Shown: piece after piece, positions 51,702-60,012 of the stretch | Numbering within the stretch: position 1 is the first letter of the stretch | Layout: each line of letters starts with the position of its first letter | Origin: Saprospiraceae bacterium | GTDB lineage: Bacteria > Bacteroidota > Bacteroidia > Chitinophagales > Saprospiraceae | NCBI GenBank assembly: GCA_027488935.1 | Contig: JAIYAP010000081.1 | Span: 100,815 to 164,814 of the forward strand | Length of the DNA: 64,000 nucleotides | Direction of reading: 5' to 3' | The notes under the pieces: generated by a model | The model's database searches: none | The model's input: only the letters and a program-made list of their open reading frames with translations | Told to the model about the DNA's origin: nothing | Position numbers and translations under genes: made by a program

Positions 51702-52676
51702 ATGCAAACTGGAACCGTTATAAAATCTACCGGAAGTTGGTACGATGTACGCATGGATGCAATAGCGCCTGAAACAGGCCCTGGTATCGTGTACAAATGC
51801 CGCATTATCGGCAAATTTCGCCTCGACAATATCCAACTCACCAACCCGGTAGCAGTCGGAGATCGGGTATCCGTTGAAACCAACGATGATGCCGGAGAAG
51901 GACTGATCAAAAAAATACTGCCCCGCGTCAATTATGTCGTGCGCGCCTCCCCCCGCCGCAAACACGACCTGCACCTGCTCGCAGCCAACATCGACCAGGC
52001 CGTACTCATTGTAACCATCGTAAACCCCACCGTAAAACCCGGGTTCATCGATCGTTTCCTCATCATGACCGAGCGCCACGAAATCCCCGTGACCATTGTG
52101 TTCAACAAAATGGACTTGTGCGATGAGGAAGATCTGGCCCTTTTCATGGAAATGCGGGACGTATATGAAAAAATCGGCTATCAGGTATTGGCCACCTCCG
52201 TGCTGGAGCAACGCGGATTGCAAGCCTTGCGCGACACCCTCGTGGGCAAAACCACCCTCGTCAGCGGCCAGTCGGGTGTGGGGAAAAGCAGCCTGGTCAA
52301 TGCCATTCAGCCGCAAATGGACCTGCGCACCAACGAAATCAGCGATTATTCGGGCAAAGGCCAGCATACCACCACCTTTGCCGAAATGTTCGAACTCGAT
52401 TTTGGCGGCCGTATTATCGACACACCGGGTATTAAAACCTTGGGTTTCAATGACAAAGATTCGCACAACATCGCCCACAGTTTTCGGGAGTTTTTTGCCC
52501 TTTCCAGCAAATGCCGCTTCAGTAGTTCCTGCCTGCACCGCAACGAACCCGGTTGCGCCGTACATGAAGCCCTGCGCAACGGCGAAGTGAGCGAACTGCG
52601 CTTTAGCAATTATTTAGGCATCCTGGATGAGGTGGAATCCCAGAATTATTGGGAAAAAGACAAGCGGGTGAATTAA
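51702..52676 (+). CDS. rsgA: Ribosome small subunit-dependent GTPase A
   Basis: A 324-aa circularly permuted GTPase that acts late in 30S ribosome assembly. An N-terminal OB fold (TGTVIKSTGSWYDVR) is followed by G4 (TIVFNKMDLC), G1 (VSGQSGVGKSSLVNA) and G3 (IIDTPGIK) in permuted order, and a C-terminal zinc motif in CRFSSSCLHRNEPGC. The start at 51702 follows the hairpin repeat by 65 nt. Confidence 0.96.
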   Translation: MQTGTVIKSTGSWYDVRMDAIAPETGPGIVYKCRIIGKFRLDNIQLTNPVAVGDRVSVETNDDAGEGLIKKILPRVNYVVRASPRRKHDLHLLAANIDQAVLIVTIVNPTVKPGFIDRFLIMTERHEIPVTIVFNKMDLCDEEDLALFMEMRDVYEKIGYQVLATSVLEQRGLQALRDTLVGKTTLVSGQSGVGKSSLVNAIQPQMDLRTNEISDYSGKGQHTTTFAEMFELDFGGRIIDTPGIKTLGFNDKDSHNIAHSFREFFALSSKCRFSSSCLHRNEPGCAVHEALRNGEVSELRFSNYLGILDEVESQNYWEKDKRVN

Positions 52677-52800
52677 AAGGAGGGGCTAAACAGTATAGAG
52701 AAAACGGTTGTTAAAATTGTAAAATGTTGGCATACAGGCTATCCATTATCCAGGATTGCGCTCAAACCCGTATTTTTACCTAAACTATAACCGCTCCATC

Positions 52801-53415
52801 ATGAAGCCACTTTATCCACTATCCCTCGCCATTTTACTGCTGTTTTGCCATTGTTCTAAACAATATAACCTGTCCATCACCTGCCCACCACCACAAACCA
52901 TTGAAATTCCAGACTCGACGTATATCCTGAGCGAAACGGATTTTCAAGCGCCCTACATTGCCGGCAATTGTGAATTAAATGGGTACGGGTACAGTTTAGG
53001 CGATTATCCTGTTATTGGATTGGGTAAAAACACGCTCAACTACCTCGCGACCGATAGTTGCGGCAATTCGGCAACCTGCCAAATCGAAGTAAATGCGGTT
53101 TTAAAACTGCCCGATTTTAGGAATAAATGGATTGGAACCTACACCGGATTCCGCGATTGCTCCGCCCTAAACGTCCCCCAGGATCATCCCGACCAAAATA
53201 TGACCGTCACCATTACGAAGGGCCTTGGTGCTTATGATCTAAAAGTACAAGACGATATTGTCCCGATCGACCTCAACGGAACGTATACTTTTGCCCCCCT
53301 AAATGGCTATTTCATGTATTATATGGGTTTTAAAAGCGATACTCTGTACGTGTATCAACAATGGGGCACCGTAAATGCCGTCGAAACGTGTAATTTTGTG
53401 GGTAAGAAAAATTAG
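52801..53415 (+). CDS. Putative lipoprotein, 204 aa
   Basis: It opens KPLYPLSLAILLLFCHCSKQ, a signal peptide with a likely lipidation cysteine (FCHC). The first half (about 25-100) resembles a bacterial HYR/immunoglobulin-like module (SITCPPPQTIEIPDS, NYLATDSCGNSATCQIEV, as in HYR domains). The second half (about 105-204) is a small unrecognised beta domain. The start at 52801 is chosen because an upstream ATG (52756) would put 15 polar residues before the signal peptide. Confidence 0.7.
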   Translation: MKPLYPLSLAILLLFCHCSKQYNLSITCPPPQTIEIPDSTYILSETDFQAPYIAGNCELNGYGYSLGDYPVIGLGKNTLNYLATDSCGNSATCQIEVNAVLKLPDFRNKWIGTYTGFRDCSALNVPQDHPDQNMTVTITKGLGAYDLKVQDDIVPIDLNGTYTFAPLNGYFMYYMGFKSDTLYVYQQWGTVNAVETCNFVGKKN

Positions 53416-53424
53416 AACCCACTC

Positions 53425-54009
53425 ATGTTATCCAACCAAATCAGTGCCTTTGAATACGTTTCAATCCTGGTTTCCATCATTTTAGGCTTGGGCATCACCC
53501 AAATCCTGTCCGTGGTATCTGATTTGGTATTCGATACCCCAAAGGTAAAATTTTACTTCCCACACACGATTTGGATAGTGTTCCTCCTGTTTTTACACAT
53601 CCAGGATTGGTTTATTACTTATAAATTGAAAGATATTCCAGTTTGGTATTTGCCCGAATTGTTTTTCATTTTGTCTTATCCCGTGGTATTATTTGTGCTT
53701 TCCAAGGTAATTACGCCCCAGGAAGATGATGTCGACCGTACAGATTTGAAAGTCTATTATTACCGACGTTATCCTACCATCTTTGGCCTGATGAGCGCGA
53801 GCGTATTGTTATCCATTTTGTTCAATGCCTATTTGCTGAAACTTTCTGTGCTCGACCAATGGCCGCTCGCGGTTTTCCTGGCATTATTACTTGGGTTAAT
53901 GCGTTTTAAAACCCAAAAAGAATCTGTGCACATTGCGTTTGCGGGGCTTTTGATCCTTGGAGTAGGCGCAGCGATTTGGTTAGAGCGCTTTAATTGGGTA
54001 ATTCGTTGA
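53425..54009 (+). CDS. Hypothetical membrane protein, 194 aa
   Basis: Six hydrophobic segments: FEYVSILVSIILGLGITQIL, YFPHTIWIVFLLFLHIQDWF, LPELFFILSYPVVLFVLS, IFGLMSASVLLSILFNAYLL, PLAVFLALLLGLM and IAFAGLLILGVGAAIWL. No known domain is recognised. It begins 9 nt after the lipoprotein gene and is probably cotranscribed. Ends in a palindromic repeat. Confidence 0.7.
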   Translation: MLSNQISAFEYVSILVSIILGLGITQILSVVSDLVFDTPKVKFYFPHTIWIVFLLFLHIQDWFITYKLKDIPVWYLPELFFILSYPVVLFVLSKVITPQEDDVDRTDLKVYYYRRYPTIFGLMSASVLLSILFNAYLLKLSVLDQWPLAVFLALLLGLMRFKTQKESVHIAFAGLLILGVGAAIWLERFNWVIR

Positions 54010-54017
54010 TTTTCACG

Positions 54018-54088
54018 CCAGCGTACGGTCCGGTCGCGACCGGCCTTCACCACGCGTACGGTCCGGTCGCGACCGGACCCTACACGAA
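54018..54088. repeat. GGTCGCGACC-family palindromes, locus 4
   Basis: Two units with core GTCCGGTCGCGACCGG, the second a full GGTCCGGTCGCGACCGGACC, separated by CCTTCACCACGCGTAC. It lies between convergent genes. At stem positions 3 and 5 it has T-A and C-G pairs where other loci have A-T or G-C. Confidence 0.85.
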
Positions 54089-54098
54089 TTTGATATTT

Positions 54099-54617
54099 TT
54101 ACACTGTTTCCATCACCGTCCCGCACTTCCCACAAGTCCGCAGCGCTTCATCCGCCATGTAGGTACCGATCGCCTCTTTAATTTGGGTGCCGATATCTTT
54201 CAAAGGAAAACTTGCTTCGTGCAGCGGATTGCCGCATTTTTCGCAAAACCACATCAATTTATCCATTTCACCCGGGTTGCGCGGGCGCTCTAGCACCAAA
54301 CCTACCGTACCGGCCGGACGTTGCGGCGAATGCGGTACCCGCGCCGGCAACAAAAACATTTCACCCTCGCGAATGTCAATCGTTTCCGGCTGACCTTGCT
54401 CATTGATGATTTTCACCTGAATATCGCCTTCCAACTGGTAAAACAGTTCTTCGCCATCTTCCCAGTGGTAGTCTTTGCGACCATTGGGGCCGCCTACAAT
54501 CATCACGATAAAGTCGGCATTATCAATATAAATCTGTTTGTTGCCCACCGGGGGCTTCAACAAATGACGGTTTTCGTCGATCCAGGCCTGGAGATTGAAT
54601 GGTTTGGCAATTGGCAT
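54099..54617 (-). CDS. nbaC: 3-hydroxyanthranilate 3,4-dioxygenase
   Basis: A 172-aa cupin dioxygenase that opens the ring of 3-hydroxyanthranilate in the kynurenine route of tryptophan breakdown or NAD synthesis. The Fe-binding residues are in DYHWEDGEELFYQLEGD (His and Glu) and VPHSPQRPAGT (His). The C-terminus has two CxxC pairs (CEKCGNPLHE, CGKCGTVME) of a rubredoxin-like iron site found in bacterial forms. No other kynurenine-pathway gene is in the window. TACATTTG lies 30 nt upstream. Confidence 0.95.
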   Translation of the reverse strand: MPIAKPFNLQAWIDENRHLLKPPVGNKQIYIDNADFIVMIVGGPNGRKDYHWEDGEELFYQLEGDIQVKIINEQGQPETIDIREGEMFLLPARVPHSPQRPAGTVGLVLERPRNPGEMDKLMWFCEKCGNPLHEASFPLKDIGTQIKEAIGTYMADEALRTCGKCGTVMETV

Positions 54618-54646
54618 AAGGCATCAAAGTTGGTGAATTCGAACAG

Positions 54647-54654
54647 CAAATGTA
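54647..54654 (-). promoter_or_regulatory. -7 box (TACATTTG) of nbaC
   Basis: TACATTTG on the minus strand, 30 nt upstream of the nbaC start; no clear -33 box. Confidence 0.45.
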
Positions 54655-54674
54655 TTGGTTTAGGGCAAAAAATA

Positions 54675-56237
54675 CTACGTTTTACTCCGCAAGCGAATAA
54701 TCGGACAAATCATTTCCTCCAACGAAATACCGCCGTGTTGGAACGTGTTGCGATAGTAATTGTAAAAGTGGTTGTAGTTGTTCGGGTACAAGAAGAAATA
54801 GTCTTCCTTGGCAAAGATAAACGTAGAACTCAAATTCGGCCGGGGCAATCCCGCTTGTTTCGGGTCGCGAATTTCCAGCACATCCTTGCGTTCGTATTGC
54901 AGGTTGCGACCTACTTTATAACGCAGGTTGGTCGTAGTTTCCCGGTCACCCACCACTTTGGAAGGCGTTTGCACCCGAATTGTACCATGGTCGGTAGTCA
55001 CAAATAACTGAATATCTTTTCCTTGCAAGCGTTGCAAAGCCGTCCACAGCGGGCTGTGTAAAAACCAGGAGCGGGTAAGGGAGCGATAAGCGCGTTCGTC
55101 GCCCGCCAGTTCCTTGAGCACTTCCATTTCCGTGCGCGCATGCGAGAGCATATCAATGAAATTGTACACAATCACCGTCAGATCGTTGTTCAGGCACTTT
55201 AAAATGTTGTCATTCAAATCTTTAGCCGCCGCCACATTGGTTACTTTAATGTAATCCCATTTCACGGGCTTGCGGAAAGAACGCTCAATTTGTTTGCCCA
55301 AGAAAAAGTCTTCAAACAGGTTTTTACCGCCTTCATCCACGTCGTTTTTCCATTTGTCCGGAAAATTCGTTTCAATATCGGCCGGCATCATGCCCGCAAA
55401 AATCGCGTTGCGGCTATACTGAGTAGCAGTAGGCAGGATACTAAAGAAATAACTTTCGTTTTCCGTCTTAAACTGCTCATTGATAAAGGGTTCAATCACT
55501 TTCCATTGGTCGTAGCGCAAGTTGTCGAGCAGCAGCACGATGGTGGGAACACCGTTGCTCACATGCGGGAAAATGTGCTTGCGCATGAGCGAGTGCGACA
55601 TAATTGGCCCCACTTCTTTGTTTTTATCCACCCAGTCGAAGTAGTTTTTCACCACAAATTTGCTGAACTCCGTGTTGGCCTGTTCCTTTTGTTGGGCCAA
55701 AATATCGCCCACTTCTGCCTGATTCGCGTCGAGGCGCAATTCCCAACCCACAATTTTGCGGTAGGCATCCACCCATTCCGTATGGTTCAGTCCGCCCGTA
55801 ATTTGCATAAAAATCTGGCGGAACTCCTGTTGGTATTCCATCGCAGTTCTTTCCCGCACCAGCCGTTTGTTGTCGATGATTTTTTTGAGGGTCAGCAGGA
55901 TTTGGTTGGGATTCACCGGTTTGATCAGGTAATCGGCAATTTGGGAGCCAATGGCCTCTTCCATCACGTGTTCCGCCTCATTTTTAGTAATCATCACCAC
56001 AGGCACCAGTGGATTAATTTCCTTGAGTTTGGGCAGTGCTTCCAGGCCCGTCAATCCAGGCATACTTTCATCCAGGAAAATGACATCGATGTCCGAGCCT
56101 TGTTCCAGGTATATATCCACGGCATCGTGGCCGTTGGTCGCCGTCACCACATCATATCCTTTTGTTTGCAAAAACATCAGGTGGGGTTTGAGCAGATCAA
56201 TTTCATCATCGGCCCAAAGAATTTTTATTTTATCCAT
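54675..56237 (-). CDS. porX: PorX, T9SS response regulator with PglZ phosphatase domain
   Basis: A 520-aa bifunctional regulator required for type IX secretion in Bacteroidota. The receiver domain opens DKIKILWADDEIDLLKPHL, with phospho-acceptor Asp in DVIFLDESMPGLTG and Lys in DYLIKPVN. A three-helix linker leads to a PglZ/alkaline-phosphatase-like domain (about 210-520) with LLLDNLRYDQWK, the nucleophile region LPTATQYSRNAIFAG and TTDHGTIRVQ. Its kinase partner PorY is not in the window. The ATG at 56237 begins the receiver fold and follows a TATATTTG box. Confidence 0.95.
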   Translation of the reverse strand: MDKIKILWADDEIDLLKPHLMFLQTKGYDVVTATNGHDAVDIYLEQGSDIDVIFLDESMPGLTGLEALPKLKEINPLVPVVMITKNEAEHVMEEAIGSQIADYLIKPVNPNQILLTLKKIIDNKRLVRERTAMEYQQEFRQIFMQITGGLNHTEWVDAYRKIVGWELRLDANQAEVGDILAQQKEQANTEFSKFVVKNYFDWVDKNKEVGPIMSHSLMRKHIFPHVSNGVPTIVLLLDNLRYDQWKVIEPFINEQFKTENESYFFSILPTATQYSRNAIFAGMMPADIETNFPDKWKNDVDEGGKNLFEDFFLGKQIERSFRKPVKWDYIKVTNVAAAKDLNDNILKCLNNDLTVIVYNFIDMLSHARTEMEVLKELAGDERAYRSLTRSWFLHSPLWTALQRLQGKDIQLFVTTDHGTIRVQTPSKVVGDRETTTNLRYKVGRNLQYERKDVLEIRDPKQAGLPRPNLSSTFIFAKEDYFFLYPNNYNHFYNYYRNTFQHGGISLEEMICPIIRLRSKT

Positions 56238-56273
56238 AACTTGAGTTTGCGTGTAACCGCTGTAAAATACGTG

Positions 56274-56281
56274 CAAATATA
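56274..56281 (-). promoter_or_regulatory. -7 box (TATATTTG) of porX
   Basis: TATATTTG on the minus strand, 37 nt upstream of the chosen porX start; it argues against the longer frame starting at 56276. Confidence 0.45.
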
Positions 56282-56429
56282 GGCGTGAAAGCGGCAGGCC
56301 AGAACGATTGTTGGGTGCTAATTATTTTCTATTTCAATTAAAAACAGATTTAACCTAATATTCATCCAGCGAACGGCCCTATTTTTGGTTAAATGATAAT
56401 AAATGCTGATCTTTGTCTGTCAAATGCGC

Positions 56430-57644
56430 ATGAAAAGTAAAACTAAAATTTTCAACGACCCGGTTTATGGGTTTGTTTCAGTGCCATACGGACCGCTGTT
56501 GAGTCTGATCGACCATCCATATTTTCAGCGGCTGCGCCGAATTCGTCAACTCGGATTAGCGCCTTATGTATATCCCGGCGCTTTACACACCCGTTTCCAC
56601 CATGCTATGGGCGCATTACACCTCGTGCAGCAGTCGGTGGAAGTGTTGCGCACCAAGGGCACCCAAATTTCGCCGGAAGAAGCGGAGGCAGTCGGAATTG
56701 CTATTTTATTACACGATATTGGGCACGGGCCGTTCTCACATGCGCTGGAGCACACCTTAATTGACCTGCACCATGAGGAATTGTCGCGCCTGTTTATGGA
56801 AGATCTTGATCGGGAGTTTGGTGGCACATTGCGCTTAGCGATCGATATATTTACCGATCAATATCCGAAAAAATTCCTGCATCAATTGGTTTCCGGGCAG
56901 TTGGATATGGATCGGATGGATTACCTCAACCGCGACAGTTTTTTCACGGGTGTAAGCGAGGGCGTAATTGGGTATGATCGCATCATCAAGATGTTGGCGG
57001 TGCATGAGGGCGAATTAGTGGTAGAGGAAAAAGGGATTTATAGTATCGAAAAATTCCTGATGGCGCGCCGCTTAATGTATTGGCAAGTATATTTGCACAA
57101 AACAGGGGTTGCTGCCGAGCAAATGCTCATTCACCTGTTACAACGGGCGCGCAGTTTGGCCTTGCAGGGCGTAGATTTGGAAGCCCCCCGTCATTTGCGC
57201 TGGTTTTTGTATCGAAAACCGGAAGAAGCCATGGAGCCGGTAGCCGTTTTACAACATTTTTCATTTTTAGATGATAATGACATTACGGCAGCCATAAAAT
57301 ATTGGTCAGAAGATCGTGACTTTGTGCTGTCGTATTTGTCTAAAGGACTTTTGGAGCGCAAACTGTTCCGTTTAGAATGGCATTTGGACTCGATTGATGC
57401 GGCTTATGAGGCTGAAATGAAAGCACGGGCCTTGGCACATTTTGGGGCCGATGCGCCGCTCGATTCGCTGGTGTACGTGGGGAAGGAAAGCAACCGGGCT
57501 TATGATGATGCAAAGGACCAGATCAAAATTCTGTTTAAAAGCGGAAAAGTGTTACCCATCACGGCCTGTTCAGATGTGCCTTTGTTTACGCAAATTGTAA
57601 CCAAACATTTCATTTGCTACCCTAAAATTTTGGGAAAGGGGTAA
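56430..57644 (+). CDS. HD-domain phosphohydrolase, dNTPase-like
   Basis: A 404-aa metal-dependent hydrolase of the SAMHD1/dGTPase-like HD group. It opens KTKIFNDPVYGFV, with RLRRIRQLGLAPYVYPGALHTRFHHAMGALHL (first His), the HD pair in AILLHDIGHGPFSHALEH, and a late Asp in QLDMDRMDYLNRD. It probably cleaves (d)NTPs. Three in-frame starts exist (56403, 56424, 56430); the last fits the conserved beginning and lies just after a GATCTTTG box, giving a very short leader. Confidence 0.9.
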   Translation: MKSKTKIFNDPVYGFVSVPYGPLLSLIDHPYFQRLRRIRQLGLAPYVYPGALHTRFHHAMGALHLVQQSVEVLRTKGTQISPEEAEAVGIAILLHDIGHGPFSHALEHTLIDLHHEELSRLFMEDLDREFGGTLRLAIDIFTDQYPKKFLHQLVSGQLDMDRMDYLNRDSFFTGVSEGVIGYDRIIKMLAVHEGELVVEEKGIYSIEKFLMARRLMYWQVYLHKTGVAAEQMLIHLLQRARSLALQGVDLEAPRHLRWFLYRKPEEAMEPVAVLQHFSFLDDNDITAAIKYWSEDRDFVLSYLSKGLLERKLFRLEWHLDSIDAAYEAEMKARALAHFGADAPLDSLVYVGKESNRAYDDAKDQIKILFKSGKVLPITACSDVPLFTQIVTKHFICYPKILGKG

Positions 57645-57765
57645 AAAGGTAACTTAAATTTCAAACAAGAAACTGGCTTAGAAGTAGATGTGTATGCTAC
57701 TTTTACACCGCGACAAACACTATTTGCATTCAAATCAAACATTTTTAACCAATCTTACTCTCGTT

Positions 57766-59139
57766 ATGAGAAAAATTAAACTGTTCCTCCTCTTTATGGT
57801 AGGATTTGCTGCTGCAGTATCTGCACAGGATGCACCACCAAATGCACAAATCGGCAAATGCTATGCAAAATGTCACATTCCTGATCAATACGAAACGGTT
57901 ACAGAGCAAGTGGTTGTAAAACCAGTTGGCGCTAAAACAATTGCCGTTCCTGCTACTTACGAAACTAAAACTGAACAAGTTGAAGTGAAAGCAGCTAGCA
58001 AGCGTATTATCCCCGTTCCTGCGGTGTATGAATCTAAAACTGAACAAGTTGAAGTGAAATCTGCCAGCAAGCGCCTGACACCTGTACCTGCTACCTACGA
58101 AACCGTAGAAGAGCGCGTAATGGTGAAAGCAGAAAGCAAGCGTGTAATCAATGTGCCTGCTGAATACGAAACCGTAACCGACCGCGTAATGGTGAAAGCA
58201 GAAAGCAAGCGCGTATTTGAAGTGCCTGCTGTGTACGAAACCGTTACTGAATCTTACGTGATCGAGCCTGCTACTACCCGCGTTGAGGTATTGCAGCCTA
58301 AATTTGAAACTGTAACTGAGCGGATTGAAGTAAAGCCTGCTACGACCAAATGGGTAAAGAAAAAAGCAGATGCAAACTGCTTGAGCGCAAACCCGGAAGA
58401 TTGTTTGGTATGGTGCTTGGTGGAAGTTCCTGCTGATTACCAAACGGTTACAAAACGCGTAAACAAAGGTTGCGACGGTTCTGGTGTTGCAGATGCCGGT
58501 TGTACTAAAACGATCGAAGTGGCTGCTAAAAATGGCACCCGCACGGTTCGTAAAGTAAAAACACCTGCGACAACCCGTGAAGAAGTAATTCCTGCTGAAT
58601 ACAAAACAATGTCTGTCCGCAAGGTAAAAACACCTGCGACAACCCGTGAAGAAGTAATTCCTGCTGAATACCAAACAGTAAAGAAACAAGTGTTGAAAAC
58701 ACCTGCTTCTGTAAAAGAAGAAGCGATTCCTGCTGAATACGCAACCGTTACCAAGCAAGTATTGAAATCACCTGCTACCAGCCGGGAGGAAGCAATTCCT
58801 GCTGAAATTAAAACCATCAGCAACAAGGTGGTTAAAACTGCGGCAACAACCCGTACAGAGCCAATCCCTGCTGAATATGCAACCATCACAAAACGCAAAT
58901 TGGTGAAACCAGGTGGCTTTACGGAATGGCGCGAAGTATTGTGTGGCGAAAAAGTAACAGGCTACACCGTACGTCAGATCCAAACTGCTTTAACCAAAGC
59001 GGGTTACGATCCAGGTCCATCAGACAATATCATGGGTGCACGCACAAAAGCAGCCCTTACAAAGTATCAGAAAGATAAAGGTTTGCCCGTGGGTAACCTC
59101 GATTTCGAAACCTTGAAAGCATTGGGTGTAAATTACTAA
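57766..59139 (+). CDS. Repeat protein with C-terminal peptidoglycan-binding domain
   Basis: A 457-aa exported protein. Signal peptide RKIKLFLLFMVGFAAAVSA; mature N-terminus with KCYAKCHIPDQYETV. Five to six 23-residue repeats follow (VPATYETKTEQVEVKAASKR type), then a cysteine segment (CLSANPEDCLVWCLV), then five 21-22-residue repeats (TPATTREEVIPAEYKTM type). The last 60 residues are a PG_binding_1 domain (VRQIQTALTKAGYDPGP, TKAALTKYQKDKGLPVG). The repeats may form an extended fibre tethered to peptidoglycan. Strong paralogy with the gene at 45699. The start at 57766 begins the signal peptide. Confidence 0.88.
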   Translation: MRKIKLFLLFMVGFAAAVSAQDAPPNAQIGKCYAKCHIPDQYETVTEQVVVKPVGAKTIAVPATYETKTEQVEVKAASKRIIPVPAVYESKTEQVEVKSASKRLTPVPATYETVEERVMVKAESKRVINVPAEYETVTDRVMVKAESKRVFEVPAVYETVTESYVIEPATTRVEVLQPKFETVTERIEVKPATTKWVKKKADANCLSANPEDCLVWCLVEVPADYQTVTKRVNKGCDGSGVADAGCTKTIEVAAKNGTRTVRKVKTPATTREEVIPAEYKTMSVRKVKTPATTREEVIPAEYQTVKKQVLKTPASVKEEAIPAEYATVTKQVLKSPATSREEAIPAEIKTISNKVVKTAATTRTEPIPAEYATITKRKLVKPGGFTEWREVLCGEKVTGYTVRQIQTALTKAGYDPGPSDNIMGARTKAALTKYQKDKGLPVGNLDFETLKALGVNY

Positions 59140-59165
59140 GCCCGAATTTTACCCTTTCAAGCGCA

Positions 59166-59207
59166 CAGCGGCCATCTTGCATCAGCAGGGTGGCCGCTGC
59201 CTTTTTT
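59166..59207 (+). terminator. Intrinsic terminator after the repeat protein gene
   Basis: CAGCGGCCATC and GGTGGCCGCTG-type arms form an 11-bp stem (one G-T pair) followed by CCTTTTTT. The remaining gap to 59574 is AT-rich and shows no gene. Confidence 0.85.
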
Positions 59208-59574
59208 ACAAGCCGCCTGACAAAAGCGCAGTCGCGCCTGTAATTTTGTCACCCACAGTTAATTTAACATTAAGAAAGGAAAACTATACTGATTGGCAAA
59301 TCTACTTTTATGCTAAAATTATTTTAGGTATAAACATCTAACGATCAGGGTTGTTTTGATTTAGGCAAGACGTATTTAGTCTAAATTATAGATTATAAAT
59401 ATGTTAAACCCGATCATCATATTGCAGTTTGTCAATTCTTTTTCCGAAAATTTGCATAATATTTGATAAGGATTATGTACCAATCAAATATGTGTACGCT
59501 GATAAAACATTTTTTGTGTATCCAGCGTATATGTTTACAGTCTAACAAAAAAGCCGTTTTACAACATAACTTCC

Positions 59575-59883
59575 ATGGACAATCACTTTGTGCAATATAT
59601 GGTGGATTTCACCATGCCGCAGGACCTTCCAGATGATTTTGTACACCTTATCCCGGAACAACGTGCCGCTGTCAATCGCCTGTTAAACGAAGGCAAGATT
59701 CTTACTTATGCGCTTTCACTCGAAAACTCTAAGCTTTGGGCCGTTTTTTGTGTCCAATCAGAAGAAGAACTCACCGAACTAATTAACCGCCTGCCCCTTT
59801 CTCATTATATGAAAAAACGGGTCAGTGAGCTCACTTTTTACAACGCCGCGCATCCATTTATCCCCTCGTTTTCGATGAACTAA
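59575..59883 (+). CDS. Muconolactone isomerase-like small protein
   Basis: A 102-aa protein with a ferredoxin-like alpha/beta fold resembling muconolactone delta-isomerase or YciI-type proteins: FVQYMVDFTMP, NRLLNEGKILTYALSLENSKLWAVFCVQSEEELTELINRLPL. No aromatic-degradation genes are near, so the enzymatic name should not be taken literally. It stands alone after a 435-bp AT-rich gap. Confidence 0.75.
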   Translation: MDNHFVQYMVDFTMPQDLPDDFVHLIPEQRAAVNRLLNEGKILTYALSLENSKLWAVFCVQSEEELTELINRLPLSHYMKKRVSELTFYNAAHPFIPSFSMN

Positions 59884-59927
59884 ATTTTTAGTGGCCTAAT
59901 TGGTGCAAAAGAACCCGGTTTTTTTTA

Positions 59928-59935
59928 TACTTTTG
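59928..59935 (+). promoter_or_regulatory. -7 box (TACTTTTG) of the glycogen synthase gene
   Basis: TACTTTTG, 77 nt before the start codon at 60013; a TTGG lies 24 nt upstream, slightly beyond the usual spacer. Confidence 0.4.
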
Positions 59936-60012
59936 CGTGCGGTTTCGTAAGACAAACGGTTTTGCGGAACTTAATCAGGATATTACACACATAAAGTCTG
60001 GTTATCTGATAC

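Noticed and set aside
55290..56282. A long plus-strand frame opposite porX
   Set aside because: It is a shadow of porX: histidine- and phenylalanine-rich text typical of the antisense of a coding gene.
57745..58758. A long minus-strand frame opposite the 57766 repeat protein
   Set aside because: It is repetitive only because the sense gene is; CFHFN/CFYF text is the antisense of the VKAESKR repeats.
59140..59574. A gene or RNA in the 435-bp gap
   Set aside because: Apart from the terminator at 59166-59207 the region is AT-rich with no open frame, promoter pair or stable fold I can support.
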